Source: Trileptium ribeirensis
Lineage: Eukaryota > Nematoda > Enoplea > Enoplida > Thoracostomopsidae
Assembly (NCBI GenBank): GCA_030248225.1
Contig: JASANE010028421.1
Location: forward strand, 62,001 to 126,000
DNA: 64,000 bases
Direction of reading: 5' to 3'
The translations under genes were made by a program, and so were the position numbers. Shown here piece after piece: positions 1-13,103 of the stretch. Below the pieces are notes generated by a model. It was not told the origin of the DNA, ran no database searches, and worked only from the letters and a program-made list of their open reading frames with translations. Within the stretch, counting starts at the first letter, position 1. Every line of letters begins with the position of its first letter.

Positions 1-850
1 AGCACCCTGATTGAAATAAGCCACGATTTATACCGGTCTCTATACTTTCACGAAGCCTCGCTACTCTAATTTTTTTGACCTGTGATACAAATCTTTCATT
101 GTTATGCTTTAATCTATTCTTCAGACTACGCCACTGAATGTATTTGACACCGTTTTGATTTTCGATTTCCTAAATTGGTGTTTGAACGCCCTATTATTCT
201 AAATAATCTGGTAAGTCAGCGTTAGGTTAAGACTAATTACACGTTTTCCTCTTATGAGGTTTCCGGACGGATATGCCCGTAAGTTTATATAACAACCTTA
301 ATCTCTTCCTTAGATTTACGCTAATACGCTCCTTAAAGCCAACAGTATCCGGACGGCTTACTGATGGATATTACTATTTTAATTAACGCGCTTGTGAGTT
401 GGTATGTAGGCCTCCGGACGGCTGACCTCGCACGTTTATTTGATTGCTTTAGCCTAGTGTCTTAGAATTACGCTAATTACGTGCCCGTTATATTAATGTT
501 TCCGTCTCCGGACGGCTGACGGACCCGCTATAGCTAGCTAGTAGCGGCGACTAGTTTTTAGTTCCCACAATTCTGTTCGCTCAGTTGGCCGGATCAACCT
601 ACCGCATCGAATCGTCCCCGATTAATTTGGTTACCCACGTCAAGAACTCACCCTTGGTATACTCACGTATATACTTCCTCCCTTATTAACTCCACGAGGT
701 TTACTCAACCTACGGGTTATTTGCTTTGGAACCACTATGGGAGGACCGTTATGATTTAGTTAACGCTCGTGCTCAAGTATGCCACTAAGATTGTTATTTT
801 TATAAGGAAAATAATATTATTAATTTAAAGTCAGTATTAGAGTATATACT
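1..850 (-). repeat. LTR-like fragment of the local Gypsy family, reverse orientation
   Basis: Read on the - strand, this stretch has the same architecture as the LTRs at 8.1-10.1 kb and 19.8-21.2 kb. The shared parts are repeated units of the form GTCAGCCGTCCGGAG spaced 65-95 bp apart (+ strand copies near 260, 348, 412 and 508), followed by a 'taattctaag..aggct' block and a 'ccaactcacaag' block. The closest match is 20740-20920. No coding region is seen. Identity with the other LTRs is only moderate, so this is an older or divergent member, and its left end lies outside the window. Confidence 0.55.
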
Positions 851-860
851 TAATTGTGTC

Positions 861-2047
861 CAGGGAGTAACCGGAATTCCGGTTCCGGCGAAAATCGTGG
901 TCCGGTTGCGGTTCCGGCAAAGGGCAAAAACCATACCGGAACTGGAATTCCGGTTTAAAAAGTTTGTTTCAAATTTTCCACGTTTTTTGCTTCATCTGTG
1001 ATCCAAACATATGTTTGTAATATATATTATACAATGACCAAGCTCCAATACAACCAAGCAAAAGAAATGATAGAAATGATTAACTAAGCAATTTGCCATT
1101 TGAAACGTAAGTAGGGCACATAATTTCAGTAGGAATTTTTCATAATAACCTGCAGGAGTTTGTTAACAAATCAAAGCCAGGTCGTTGCTTGTAGCAGCTA
1201 TTTTACACATCCAAGAAGTCTGTGCGGTACGTTTAAATTAAACCGGTTTAATTCGGTAACAGAGTATGGCTAACGCAGCAGTACTTAGGGTATGCTTGGC
1301 TAACATACATTGCTTCAAGAACCCGCCAATGCGCTTGCAAACATGGTAAATCAGTCTAAATTGAAGTAAACTAACATTATCAGTAACGCAGCTAGAAACT
1401 GCTTTCTTGGCAAAGAACTGCATTTATTGAAACTGTGCGAGCAGCATCACAGTATGTCTCATTTATAACATTCTGATTAGAAAGTTATCATCATTATCAT
1501 CTAACTTACGGGCACTGTTTGTCCAACGCTAGCCTAAACAGTGTACCTGATCAGAAAATTACCTTCTATCTATTATTTCTCAATCATATAAATTTCAATT
1601 ACAATTTCAAGTTTCCTACAGAAGAACTTGTAACAAACGTATGTGTAGTAAAGGAAGGCGACTGGAGACAGAGCGAAAGTGTCTATTCTACGCTACAAGC
1701 TTTGTAAGCATATTCGATTTGACGCAGTATACACAATGGTGTATAGTGGACGGCATTTTTTGCTCTGGGTGTCCAAAAATCGACATATTTAATCAATAAA
1801 TAAACATTATTAGCTTCCTCAGTCTCTTTAAAGTTCCAGAAAGGCAATAATACCATCGCAAAACATTAAGTTTAATGTAAAAGTTATTTTTAATGCATTT
1901 TATATCCACTATACCTTCATTTCTTCCTTCATATGTTTTACTATATCTAAATTTCGAAGACCAAGTTCCGGTTCCGGATCCGGTTTAAATGGACGGTTCC
2001 GGTTGCTGGTTCCGGTTCCGGCAAATTTCGGTTCCGGTTATTCACTC
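861..2047 (-). mobile_element. Non-autonomous hAT-like DNA element, copy 1
   Basis: The element begins CAGGGAGTAACCGGAATTCC and ends in a damaged inverse of it (GGTTATTCACTC instead of ..TCCCTG). The flanks are an 8-bp near-perfect duplication: ATTGTGTC at 853-860 and ATTATGTC at 2048-2055. An 8-bp target duplication with CAGGG termini is the hAT signature. Both ends carry clusters of CCGGAA/GGAATTCCGG. The interior matches copies 2 and 3 (for example 'gaactgcatttattgaaactgtgcgagcagcatcac') in reverse orientation. No transposase frame longer than about 60 codons exists, so it depends on an enzyme made elsewhere. Confidence 0.85.
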
Positions 2048-2055
2048 ATTATGTC

Positions 2056-4705
2056 GTATTTCAAATCAGAACCGTTAATTCTTTGACCGGCAAAAGGCGA
2101 GTATAAAGACTTTGAAGATAGATCCGTACTATGATAATTTTAATGCGAAGCGTAATTCTTTCCGCTGATTCAAATATAAACGTTAAAATAAGCTGTGACC
2201 GTAATCAACCGTCATAAAACAAGTGAATCGGCAATAAAACCATTACAAAACAAGTGGAAATTAAGCTCTTATCAAACACTAGCTAGGTACACTAATCCGC
2301 AAACTAAAAACCAATATTTGGCTATAATGAGTAACGCTATTGCATAATTCTTTTATACGAATAAAGCTCAAAAAAAATACCACCATTTGAGTTAACACTT
2401 ATCCTAATTTTTTACGCTTCTTTTTCAATATAGCAAACCTGTATATACGAATACGCTCTATCTTGCCGCTATCACAATCAAATCCAAAACAACAACAATA
2501 CAGCTAACAACAAGTTAGCTAATTTAAACAATGCTATTTATGCAAATTAGCAGTAAAGGAAAACAAAATAACGAAACCAAAAAAAACGAAAAAGGAAAGA
2601 AAACCAGGGAAGGGAGGGTATAATAGAGAAATTGGTGACAAGCCTGGGGTTTTCAGGAAATTTTGGGGTTTTGAGGCGGGTTTGGCCTGGAGTTTCCCCT
2701 GTAGCCTAGCGGATACACAACATATCACACTATGTTGACTAACCATGTAAGTATGCCATTAGCTAAGCTATTATCCCTATTGTAATACAAATTTTAAAAT
2801 AAGTGAAAGCAAGTCACTATCAGACAATAACTCAACGCCTAAAGACCACACATGTGAAGACTGTTCTATTTTAGTGATTTTTAGAACATTTCTATAAGGA
2901 AATTTTTGAATAATCGAAATGATCACACAAGGATTTTTGTGCTCTCAGTCTCAAATGTCAAACACACATCTGAATTAATTTTGTGGCAACAAGTAAAGTC
3001 AAACCGAGAGGCATTCAGGCAGAGAGGTAATGTTGAAAATAACGAAACATGCCTTGATCATCACGGATAATACAGATATACGTTACGTATAGCTTCAGGC
3101 ACTAGATAAACAATCAGCAATAGGGCATTAACAATCAACACTGGCCGAATGCAAACTAATATGAAAATACCAGCAAACCACGTTACAATGACAATACAGT
3201 GTAAGTCAACTGCTTTTAGCAGTTAAATACTAAAACATTTCTTCTATTAGAAAATATAGATATGTTAGATTTTGCTTCGCAGGACCGTATGCCCATGCAG
3301 CGATCTTGTTTGCGCTATATTTTGGTCCGACTTGTTTTAAATTTTTTTACAATAACATGCTCCGTGGCTATCTACTGCTCCAACGGTGGACCAACATATA
3401 GCATGACAGCAACTTACCATATACAACAAGTCTGAAAGACAATAGTACTAAATTCTAATAAAATTGCACGTTAAAATTCGGTGTTTGGAGAATAACCATT
3501 TTTTAAACTCCGCGTCGGCGTTTCAGGACACATGAAAAATTGAAAATGTCAAGATTTTGGCTCTTACATATAACAAATGTAAGATTTTTTTCTCGTGCTG
3601 CTTGGTTTTATTGTTTTGTGCGTTTAACGGTTGTACCATTATTAGCTGAAACTTTGTAGGATGCTGAAACTATCCAACTTACACCAAGAACAACTATTAG
3701 TCTCTCTCTTATCGGTCAAGAATTGTACTTATCAAAATTTGAATATTCACACAATGTAGCGCTGCCAAGATTTAAATTTCCCACATGGGCGACTGTTTAA
3801 ATTTAAATTTTGCCGTTATAGTATAAATCCTAACATTAACCGCATAAATCAGTGCTATAATCTGTCCTATATAGTCAGCCTAGACTATGCAGATTATCCA
3901 AAGAGCTACGCACCGCTGCAAGGGAAGCGCGTATACCTAGCTCGTGCTATAGCAATGTTCATTGAATCTACTTCGATAGCCCGACAACACTAACTCAGGC
4001 TGCACTCAAATTTATCGTAGACGAGTCATAAGACTTAGCATTTTTAAGTTCATTTGTAATTACAAATACTGAACAACTTTTTCACGTCTGCCAAAAGTAT
4101 ATAAAATATGTTAAAATGTGTCAAACCGCAAAAATTGCTTAAATTTACGTTGCCGAATCATTTAGTTTGCCCAATAAATGCCGGAAACCGACGGCGTGCG
4201 GAAAATTAAGTAGCAATTAGCAGCAAAATTCGCGAAACTAGGAAGCAACGGTGAGAATTATTAGTTGCAGCTTGCGATGCCTTTCTTCGCACTCTCCCTG
4301 CCACCGGAATAATCTACTCTTAGCCAATGGACGTTGTACATATATGAATTGCGCTCTAATTTCCTTCAGTGACCTAAGGAAACCGGTTCGCTTAGCAGAC
4401 CGCAGGTGGGCCTATCAGGGTGCTCGGCCTGGTAATCATTTTTCGTCCATGCGCTAACGGCATGAAGATGCCCTGAGGCGAGCAGCCCTCAGCCCTTAAG
4501 CCTGCCACAGACAGTAAATCTATACCATTTGCCTCACTGCTAAAGTGCTATTCGACACTCTAGGCCCTCACTATATTTCCAAGAACACAGGAAAGCTTGA
4601 TGTTTGCGGTTCCTACTTGCGCTGGCTGTCACTGTCTAACATTTGAGCACCGATGCGTATAATACTCAACGATTAAACAAAATTTCACGTTGAATTTGAC
4701 CATGA
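2056..4705. other. Unassigned non-coding sequence
   Basis: No reading frame with recognisable domains and no repeat shared with the rest of the window was seen. The sequence is AT-rich, with short polypurine and poly-A runs such as 2575-2600. It is probably old intergenic or decayed transposon DNA. Confidence 0.4.
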
Positions 4706-5368
4706 ACAGCCCCGGAACAACCAAACTTGGAGCGAGGGACGCGCTGATGGCACGTAGCTTCGAAAAACTCTCCCGTGTGATGTTTTGGTGCGTAGGGCAT
4801 TGAGAGTATAGAATGTTTATACGTTTAAAGCGGAAAATTTAAACGCGTATTGTTGAATCTTTGGTGCCTCCGGCGTTAATTTTCGGTGTTCATAGTGTAA
4901 GGGTGATATAACCAGCTACTTCTTATGGCAACCAGCATCCGAAAATATTGAAGATAAGATTGTCCTGTCATTTTGATCGATTATATGGTTGTGACACAAC
5001 ATTTATAAAGTTACTACGATGAGCTCGGAAATAATGATGAAATGTATCATGGTGCCACGAAATAATCTTTATCTTTTTTATAGATATCGTTAGATAATGC
5101 TTACTAAACACCGCCATTCATAGTTGAGTGACCGATATTATAATAGTTTTTGAAGTTTTAACACGATTGTAAACTTGAAAAATGTCGTTATAGTGCTTGC
5201 TATGCTGTAATTCTTATTGCTACCTTTACTGGTTCAAGTTTCGGCCATTGTTTTGATTTGCTGCAGAAAGAACCATCTTTATAGCGAAAATTCTTTCTAA
5301 TTAAAAAATGTAGTGAAATACCGATAATGGCCCATGTCACCTTTAAGGGCCGGGCGTTATAACATTAG
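4706..5368 (+). repeat. 660-bp dispersed direct repeat, copy 1
   Basis: The sequence from 'acagccccggaacaaccaaacttgg' to 'gggccgggcgttataacattag' is found again at 7238-7899 in the same orientation with about 95% identity by eye. It has no open frame, no obvious terminal inverted repeat and no poly-A tail. The last 12 bases (cgttataacatt) recur once just outside, at about 5379. It could be a SINE-like or MITE-like unit, or a segmental duplication. Confidence 0.7.
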
Positions 5369-5369
5369 T

Positions 5370-7237
5370 TATAAAAACGTTATAACATTCCAACACAGGT
5401 GGGATTTATGTTAAATTTAACGACGGTGTATTTATTTATGCACATATGCTGAAACTACTGTGATGATGATATTTTAAATTGAAAGTGTCGTTCAGGTAAA
5501 CGATTGGCGCTTATGCGAGCGAATCGAACGCGGGTGGAGTTAATATTACCTGACCTTCAACCAACTCCGAAACTCGGAAAAGACCTTGAACGGGTTAATT
5601 CTTTAAGGGTGATAAAGGTAACAAACTAATAGTTCGAGGGATTCGAACCTTTCCTTGCCTTGGAAGGGCCCCTTCAGTCGAGAACAAGTAAGTTTTTAGA
5701 AAGCTCACCCGTGTCGCCTGGTATCCCTCTTGTGCACGCCCCTCAAGTGCTGTTCTTAACCTTTTCGTATCTGCAAAATACCCGAGAAGTTCTTTTATAT
5801 TTTTCATATCTGCAAAATACGCCAGATATCTCATGGGACCCTTTGCCAAACGGGGACTTCCGGAATCTTACTCCGTTGACTCCAAGATTAGCAACATATA
5901 TTTTTCACAACCACTCATGGGTTGTTTGCCACCCTAGTCATAATTGCCTTTGCAATTTCTGTACCTGCAACACAGAGCTCTATCCCTTTGCCGCATAAGT
6001 TAATCTGTATTTCGTGCAATGTCGAATAACCTGATACCGCACCGGCGGATTGAACTTGGAACATTTTGTTGCGAGCCTTGTACTCCATAACTAGTATACG
6101 ATCTATGAGCTGTTGCTCAATTCCTTAAGGAATCTCGCAATGCGAGCAAATAACAACACAGGAGCAAACGATCGCCGCATGACAGACACGACAAGTGTAT
6201 CGGTTCACAATGTACGTTGTATCTTTATGTGGAACACTATGCAGCAAAAGGGTATATTCACTTCGCTTTGTCTCGGAAGCCAAAGGCAAAAACAGAGCGG
6301 ACAAGGCTTTCATCAAAGCAAGCCGAGCGCAAAGAAGATCTCTAGAGTTCAAAAAATGAAACCATAAGAAACACTCCGAAAAAAGTTTAAAACGACAGAC
6401 GCTTTGATTGACAACCTTCTCCGACCACTTTTGCATCATCCTTCTGAATTTCTCTTACTGGCCGCTCACACTAGTCGAAATCTATACACCGATAATTGCA
6501 CACCATCGTATTGAGTACAAACAATTTCTCGACCAATATGTGTATACATAGTTATGCAATTTGGTCATACCCAGGTCAAACAGTAATTCCTAACCCGCTT
6601 CGGCGGGCTCTATACTTACCGAGTTTCTGCACGGCCATGCACTCAAATCGGGGCGAACAAGGCATTTTCCCATGCAGGGCACCACCCGCAAAAAAGCCCG
6701 AAAACAATATTAAAACTAAAAACTCCAAAGAAGTTAAAATTGCGTCAAAACCTGTAGAAAATCGACAACCGCTTCGCACGCAAATTCAAGATTACGGAGC
6801 TCCCATTTTTCAATATGTAGCTTGCCCCTATTTTGGAATCTTTACCCCATATGCATAGACATTCAACCATTTGCTCTACCAGTTGATGCATACATGTGCA
6901 TTTGCATAATGACACATTTTTTCATATTCAAAATCAACAGCAATAATCAACCCCACCAACGGGTCCTATACTTGATGTAAAACGATTGGAAGGGCTGCGG
7001 TAAACTAATAGCACGCGAAGTCATGGGATACTACACACAGGTCTCTGCCATACCTCCTTTTCTCAGGATTCCCAACGCAAAAATAAACTGCACGCAGCTT
7101 TCTGCCATGCTGCACATACGGGAAGGCTAAATCCAAGCAACAAAGTAAAAAGAACCCTTAATTTTATGCGCCCTGGACGAAAGTGTTTTTATGTATCAGC
7201 GTGATTATACTCGCCTCGTGCTAGGCTGCTGTGTCCG
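5370..7237. other. Unassigned sequence between the 660-bp repeats
   Basis: Open frames of 84-120 codons occur (5660-5998, 6496-6858), but they overlap others on the opposite strand and show no domain, signal peptide or codon bias. I do not call them genes. Confidence 0.35.
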
Positions 7238-7899
7238 GCAGCCCCGGGAACAACCAAACTTGGAGTGAGGGACGCGCTTATGGCACGTAGCTTCGAAAAC
7301 CTCTCTCGTGTGATGTTTTGGTGCGTTCGGCATTGAGAGTAAAGAAAGTTATACGTTTAAAGCGGAAAATTTAAACGCGTATCGTTGAATCTTTGGTGTC
7401 TCCGGCGATAATTTTTGGTGTTCGTAGTTTAAAGGTGATATAACCAGCTACTTCTTATGGCAACCAGCATCCGAAAATATTGAAGAGAAGATTGTCCTGT
7501 CATTTTGATCGATTACATGGTTGTGACACCCTATTTAAAAAGTTACTACGATGCGGTCGGAAATAATGATGAGCTGTATCATGGTGCCACGAAATAATCT
7601 TTATCTTTTTATAGATATAGTTAGATAATGCTTACTAAACACCGCCATTCATAGTTGAGTGACCGATGTTATAATAGTTTTTGAAGTTTTAACACGATTG
7701 TAAACTTGAAAAATGTCGTTAAGTGTGCTTGCTATGCTGCAATTCTTATTGCTACCTTTGCTGGTTCAAGTTTTGGCCAATGTTTTAATTTGCTGCAGAA
7801 AGTACCATCTTTATAGCGAAAATACTTTCTAATTAAAAATGTAGTGAAATACCGATAATGGCCCATGTCACCTTTAGGGGCCGGACGTCGTAACATTAG
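7238..7899 (+). repeat. 660-bp dispersed direct repeat, copy 2
   Basis: This is the partner of 4706-5368, beginning 'gcagccccgggaacaacc' and ending 'ggccggacgtcgtaacattag'. The two copies lie about 2.5 kb apart. They differ by scattered substitutions and a few one-base indels, which points to a fairly recent duplication or insertion of the same element. Confidence 0.7.
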
Positions 7900-8122
7900 A
7901 AAAAAGAACAGCTTAAAGCGGGGAGTTGCACTTACACTCAGGCTTAGTACATGGCTCATATAGAAACCTTTGCTTAGGCTAATACTAAAGCTTAGGCTTA
8001 GTATATCAAGAACTGATAGCACGCGTTTTATTTCCGTCTCTAAGGGTGATATTAGCCCCGATAATGCTGTAGCTAGTAGCGAGGGCGTAGGTTTTGTTCA
8101 CTAGCCTTTTGTTTGTGTCGAA

Positions 8123-10062
8123 TGTTGTCGGAGTTTAGTAGACTACCAAAAGGATCCCGGTGTGAAATCCCAAGTTTTATGATTTTTCACTAAAATATTT
8201 ATTATATCGCTCCCTCAAAAGTTTGGTTTTCAAAATTTTAAAACATTTCCTTTTCTGTTCTAATTTGCACAATTTTCTTTTGTTCTAATTATTAGCTATG
8301 CCTAAGTTAGGTTTTAGTTTTAGTGCATAATCAGTCTTGATCTGGATTTCAAAGAAACTGGTGATCTTTCTGAGGAGTTTTGATCACATTATGTTGCGTT
8401 ATCTTTTGCGTTTTATATCGAAGGTGACTTAACTACTATAGTGTTCGTAGTTTGTTTTTTACGGTTTGCTTCCCGGTATTAGATCTACGAGTGTGACGGC
8501 GCATAGTATTACTACGTAAAGAATTGCGTATTGCTTTCCGGTCATATTTCGAATCTTCGGTCATATTTCAATGGTTATATTGCTTGAAGGAGTTTATACT
8601 CGGCCCTTTCCTGGAACACTTAACATAACGGAAACGCCTATACTCGGGTTTCCTGGCACAGTTATTCTAGCTTACTGATTCCTGATTATAGTAGCGCAAA
8701 GAATGCGCGGTTCTCTTGCTTGACTTTTACGGATCAGAGTGAATACGGGTTTAGAGTGAAGGATAGGACTATGGTGGGCAGCACAAATTATCTTAAATCC
8801 ATTATTATTTTTAATTAGTAATACTAATTGTCATCACAAAATCGAGAACAGTGGCAATAAGGCTTACTAAGAGCCATAGGTAATAGTACAATACTAGGTT
8901 TAGTAATAGCTTACAAATTTCGGCCTCTTCGTGTCGAGTGAGTGGTAACCAGGGCGAGAGTGTAGGTGGGTCTGGAATAAATTTAGTAGTGCTAACACAT
9001 CGGTGGCTACCGTCAGGCGTCATCTGCGTAGAGCGCACTATTCTTGAGTAGACCGGTTGAGTAAGGGGTGAGGATTCGAACAACCACCTCAAGAAATCCC
9101 TAACCTAAAACCATCCTGAGACCAGGCAGTCAAGGTCAGCACTGAACAAACTTCAACTGCATAGTAGTCGACCGCTACTGTACAGTTTTAATAACGTGGT
9201 TGGCTACCTTCCGGTGTCGGCTTGTGTAACATAACTGGCACTATTAGTGTAATTCTAAGGCTTAGGTTGAGGTACTCAGATAATTGTACAGTGGCTACCG
9301 TCCTTCGTCATTGTGTCAACCACAAGGGCTTTAATAAAGTAACAAATAACATAAACCCTAACCACTATCGCTCACGTATAACCCTTAAATATTAGTTGAT
9401 ATAACTTCGGGTTAAAGACTAGGCCCATACTTGTTAACTTCCAATAAATTCAACTGCTAAAATACTAGATTGGGATCGTCAAGCTTACCGAACTTGTGGC
9501 CTAAGTGTGTGAAGGATACGAGTTAGACTGTGCGATAAAGTCCGGTGAAGCATTAACGTGAGCTGAAAATAATCGGGTACTAAAAAAGTACCGCCGTTTT
9601 GGTAACGAGACCTCGATTAACTGTATTGAAAAACTAGCGCGGAGCGTGTGTGAGCAAAAATACGGTACAAAAGAACAGTACCGAGTCTTTTCAAACCGAG
9701 CACCGAGGAGAATACGTATTCGGATACGGTTATTAAAAATTGTGCCACAAGTTGTCAACGGTGTTATTGGTGCCAAATATTTTATTATTCGTAATAAACA
9801 TTTTATATCTGTGTCTGTTGACTAAATATCTGGAACTCGAGCACGTAGAGCCGAGCAAGATCACGCTGCAACGCAAAATATAAGGCACTAGAATCGCTCA
9901 CGGAAAAGAAACGCAACCAGTGTCCCACCGGCATTCTACTGGCCACACCTCGAACCGCACAATCTTCTGGTGACGAATCCGTCCCATTTTTAACTCCGAT
10001 AGCCGACATAAGGAAAGATCATCATCCAATCCCTACCCTCATAGAAACATAAAAATATAACA
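8123..10062 (+). mobile_element. 5' LTR of Ty3/Gypsy-type element 1
   Basis: The LTR starts TGTTGTCGGAG and ends ..AAAAATATAACA. It is followed at once by TGCTGACCACGAT, which corresponds to the primer-binding-site sequence TGGTGACTACGAT after the LTR at 19804-21236. The segment from about 9010 to 10062 is repeated nearly base for base at 18787-19801. It contains two internal units of the type GGCTACC(G/T)TCCGGTGTC and a 'ttttggtaacgaga..gagcaaaaatacggtac' block. At about 1.9 kb it is long for a Gypsy LTR. The left border is inferred by comparison with the second LTR and is less certain than the right one. Confidence 0.7.
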
Positions 10063-10078
10063 TGCTGACCACGATGTT
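10063..10078 (+). promoter_or_regulatory. Primer-binding site region of Gypsy element 1
   Basis: TGCTGACCACGATGTT directly follows the LTR end. The better-preserved equivalent at 21237 reads TGGTGACTACGATTTT. Starting with TGG, complementary to the CCA end of a tRNA, is the usual layout of a retrotransposon minus-strand primer site. The tRNA cannot be named from this alone. Confidence 0.55.
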
Positions 10079-10132
10079 GTGTAAAAGTGTGACAGTTTAA
10101 AGATAAAATCTAATGTTTTTACACAACATGCT

Positions 10133-11104
10133 TTGCTTCACACAAATGTATCTAATGTATTTACAGATCATGCTTTGTTTCACGGTCGAGCCGACATTGG
10201 CTGTAAAAGCGGAAACATTTCATGTAATCGTAATTCTTTTTGTACTAATTTAAATTATCAACCTAGTATGCTGAACTGTGTTTTATTTACTGCCAGAAGT
10301 ATAGTCAATAAGTTGCATCTACTTAAAGCATATGTATCAACCCGAGTCCTGGACGTTGTGGCGGAGTGTGAGTCGTGGGGCCGGATGGGTATCTCTGATG
10401 CCATGCTGAGTTTACCTGGCTTTTCTATGTTTCGTGCTGGCCGCTCCACATGCCTTGGTGGCGGCGTCATTTTATACATCGCAAATTGCCTCACGCCAAC
10501 ACCAACTAAAGTTGTGGACACCGAGGGTTACGACGATATAGTTGCCGCAAACATAGCTCTTCGACGTGGCGATGCTTTAGCCATACTTTGCATATATTGT
10601 TCTCCGACTAACAGCAGTGAACAAAACTTACGTCTGTACAATATTCTTCGAAAATTCTCAAGCACCACCTCACATATATTAGTTTTGGGTGATTTTAACT
10701 TTCGGGACAGCGATTGGATCAACGGAACATGGCCTACACATTGCAACAACTTCATGTTATGTATAAACGATGCTGGTCTGGTTCAGCATGTTACAGTCCC
10801 GACACGCCAAACGGTGACTCTTGATTTAGTCTTCTTAAATGAAGATCACATGGTACATAACGTGCGTGCAGAACCTGGCCTCGGCAATAGTGATCACTTC
10901 ATGGTAGTATTTGAACTATGTCTTTATACCGTTGTCGTGAGAAAACCGCCAGCGTGTCGTAAGGTGAACTATTGGCGTACCGACTGGGATCGGGCACGGC
11001 GTTGCATTTCGGATATCCTTGAGTTTAGAGAAACACTACAAAATTTCGACACGACAATTGTGTGGGATGACATACTAGTCGCAATACAGCATGCTATTTT
11101 ATAG
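10133..11104 (+). pseudogene. LINE ORF2, apurinic-type endonuclease part
   Basis: This is the AP-endonuclease-like domain that nicks the target for LINE insertion. Visible motifs are an Asn/Arg near the start (LFTARSIVNKL), the Glu of AECESWG, GGGVILYI, the LGDFN catalytic block and the terminal GNSDHF block with the Asp-His pair. The frame stops at a TAG (11102-11104) but continues in the same frame through the linker toward the reverse transcriptase, so the stop is a nonsense mutation. Codons before about 10260 are poorly supported as protein, and the true start may be the Met near 10268. Confidence 0.85.
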
Positions 11105-11440
11105 TGTGCCCCTCATCTACACGAACGTAAGGCAAGTCGTGCGCCATGTGCAAACAGCGCTATGCGTGATGTCGAGCGCCGCCGCCAGAATGCATTGAGA
11201 GCGTACCAACGAACATACTCTGCTGCAGCTGAGCAAAGGTACAAACTCCTTTGCAGCGAACTAGCTGTGGTAACAAATCGAGCAATATAGCAATATGAAA
11301 AGAAGCTGGCAAGCAATATAAAAACAGACCCTAAATCATTCTGGAAATACGAAAATGCCAATCAAAGAACCCATGCGATCGTTGGCCCGATATGCAGACC
11401 TGACGGGTCGTTTGCAAACAATGAAAGTGAATCAGCTACA

Positions 11441-12421
11441 TTGTTAAATGAGTTCTTCTCCTCTGTCTTCGTTCGCGAGGATACCGATAATCTACCTGAG
11501 TTTTTCTACAGAACAAACGACCGTTTAACTACGGTTGACTTTACATGTGACGAAATCATACAGACAATAAAGAAAATGAAAACTACCGGAGCTGCTTGCC
11601 CAGATGGAATCAACAACGATACACTGTAACAATGCTCCGAAGTTTTGTCACCATATATCAGCCACCTCTTTCGATTATCGCTTCGAAACTGTCTACTACC
11701 TGCAGTTTGGCTTCATGCAGTGGTCACCCCTATACACAAAAGCGGTTCAAAGCACAAAGCTAGTAATTTCCGTCCAATAAGCTTAACTTCGTGTGTATGC
11801 AAGGTGATGGAACGAATTATTCGCAACAAATCGGTAGCGTTTTCCGTTGAACGAAAGCTTTGGAATAAGTCGCAGTATGGATTCGTTCCCAAAAAGTCCA
11901 CCGAATTACAACTCCTTGACTACTTAAACTCTTTGACTTCTATAATTGACGACGGTGATTCGGCAGACGTCGTTTATCTTGACTTTAAGAAAGCTTTTGA
12001 TCGTGTACAACACAAACGCCTCCTGCTGAAATTAAGTAGGTATGGGATTGATCAACCGTTACTTGGTTGGTTTGGAGCTTTCCTCAAAGATAGGACACAA
12101 AGTGTAGTAATCAATGGCTATACGTCAGATCCTGCCCCTGTGTTGTCTGGAGTTCCACAAGGGTCTGTCATCGGTCCTGTTCTGTTTGTTTTCTATATCA
12201 ATGATCTAAACGACAACGTCTTCAGCGAGGTATGGATGTTCGCGGACGACACAAAACTAATGCGACGTATCCATCGGGTATTCCATTGGATTGACAGTAT
12301 GGGTCTAGAAGGAGCTAGAAGGAGATCTTGCATCAATTTGGGAATGGTCAAAGCTATGGTTGTCAGAGTTCAACGTTACAAAATTTGCAGTTATGCACTT
12401 TGGCTGTCACAATCCAAATGA
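11441..12421 (+). pseudogene. LINE ORF2, reverse transcriptase part
   Basis: The reverse transcriptase blocks are readable in order: TPIHKSGS and NFRPISLTS, QYGFVPKKST, VVYLDFKKAFDRV (first catalytic Asp), SGVPQGSVIGPVLF, and MFADDTKL (catalytic FADD). It shares the frame of the endonuclease part but is cut by TAG near 11288 and TAA at 11627-11629. Near 12340 a frameshift moves the sequence into the frame that begins at 12360. The SGVPQGSVIGP and FADDTK forms fit the CR1/Jockey group. It is inactive as it stands. Confidence 0.9.
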
Positions 12422-13103
12422 GTCTTACACTCTGAACAACATTTTGCTCCCCTTTCAACAATCCATCTCAGACCTTGGAGTGATAGTTTCTGACAATCTT
12501 AAGGCGTCTGCTCATTGTGCTCGTGTCACTGCCGCCGCCCACAATGTGCTGCGACTAATGGCAAGAACGTGGCGATATTGGGATAAACACACGTTTCTAA
12601 CTCTTTACTTTGCTCTTGTTCGTTCTAACGTCGATTATGCCAGTATGGCCTGGAGTCTGCACTACTCCAGAGACGTAGCCATTATCGAGCGAGTCCAGCG
12701 GCGAGCAACCAAGCTGATACCTAATCTACGAGAGCTACCATATGATCAGCGTCTACGCATTCTGGGTTTACAGACACTGGAACAACGTCGGCTACGTGCA
12801 GATGTGATAATGGTATATAAGCTATTACATGGACTAGTCGACTATGATTGATCTCGACTTTTTGAGCTATCTGCAATCACGGGACCACGTCAACACAGCC
12901 TTAAGCTACGCGCGCGTCGTACTGCTCGCCTTGATTGTAGACACTACTTCTTCGCACAACGCATCATCAATGTGTTGAACGGTCTGCCCGAGCACGTAGT
13001 CACAGCAACAACTACCGCTAAGTTCAAACAACTGCTCCACGAGTCTCACATTGCTGCAACGTCCGAGGTTCTGGGTTGCTGCCGTTTCTCAATGTTATTT
13101 TAG
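12360..13103 (+). pseudogene. LINE ORF2 C-terminal (thumb/connection) domain
   Basis: This continues the reverse transcriptase after the frameshift. Typical blocks are NVTKFAVMHFG, DLGVIVSDNLK, YFALVRSNVDYASMAW, ERVQRRATKLIP, LGLQTLEQRRLRADVIMVYK and NVLNGLPEHVV. A single TGA near 12851 interrupts the frame, which then runs to its natural stop TAG at 13101-13103. Confidence 0.85.

Noticed and set aside
5660..5998. 112-codon open frame
   Set aside because: Overlaps another frame on the opposite strand, has no domain or homologous copy, and is mixed in composition; probably chance.
6496..6858. 120-codon open frame
   Set aside because: No recognisable domain, no codon bias and no splice context; a - strand frame covers the same bases.
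11113..11361. - strand 82-codon frame within the LINE
   Set aside because: Antisense shadow of the linker between endonuclease and reverse transcriptase.
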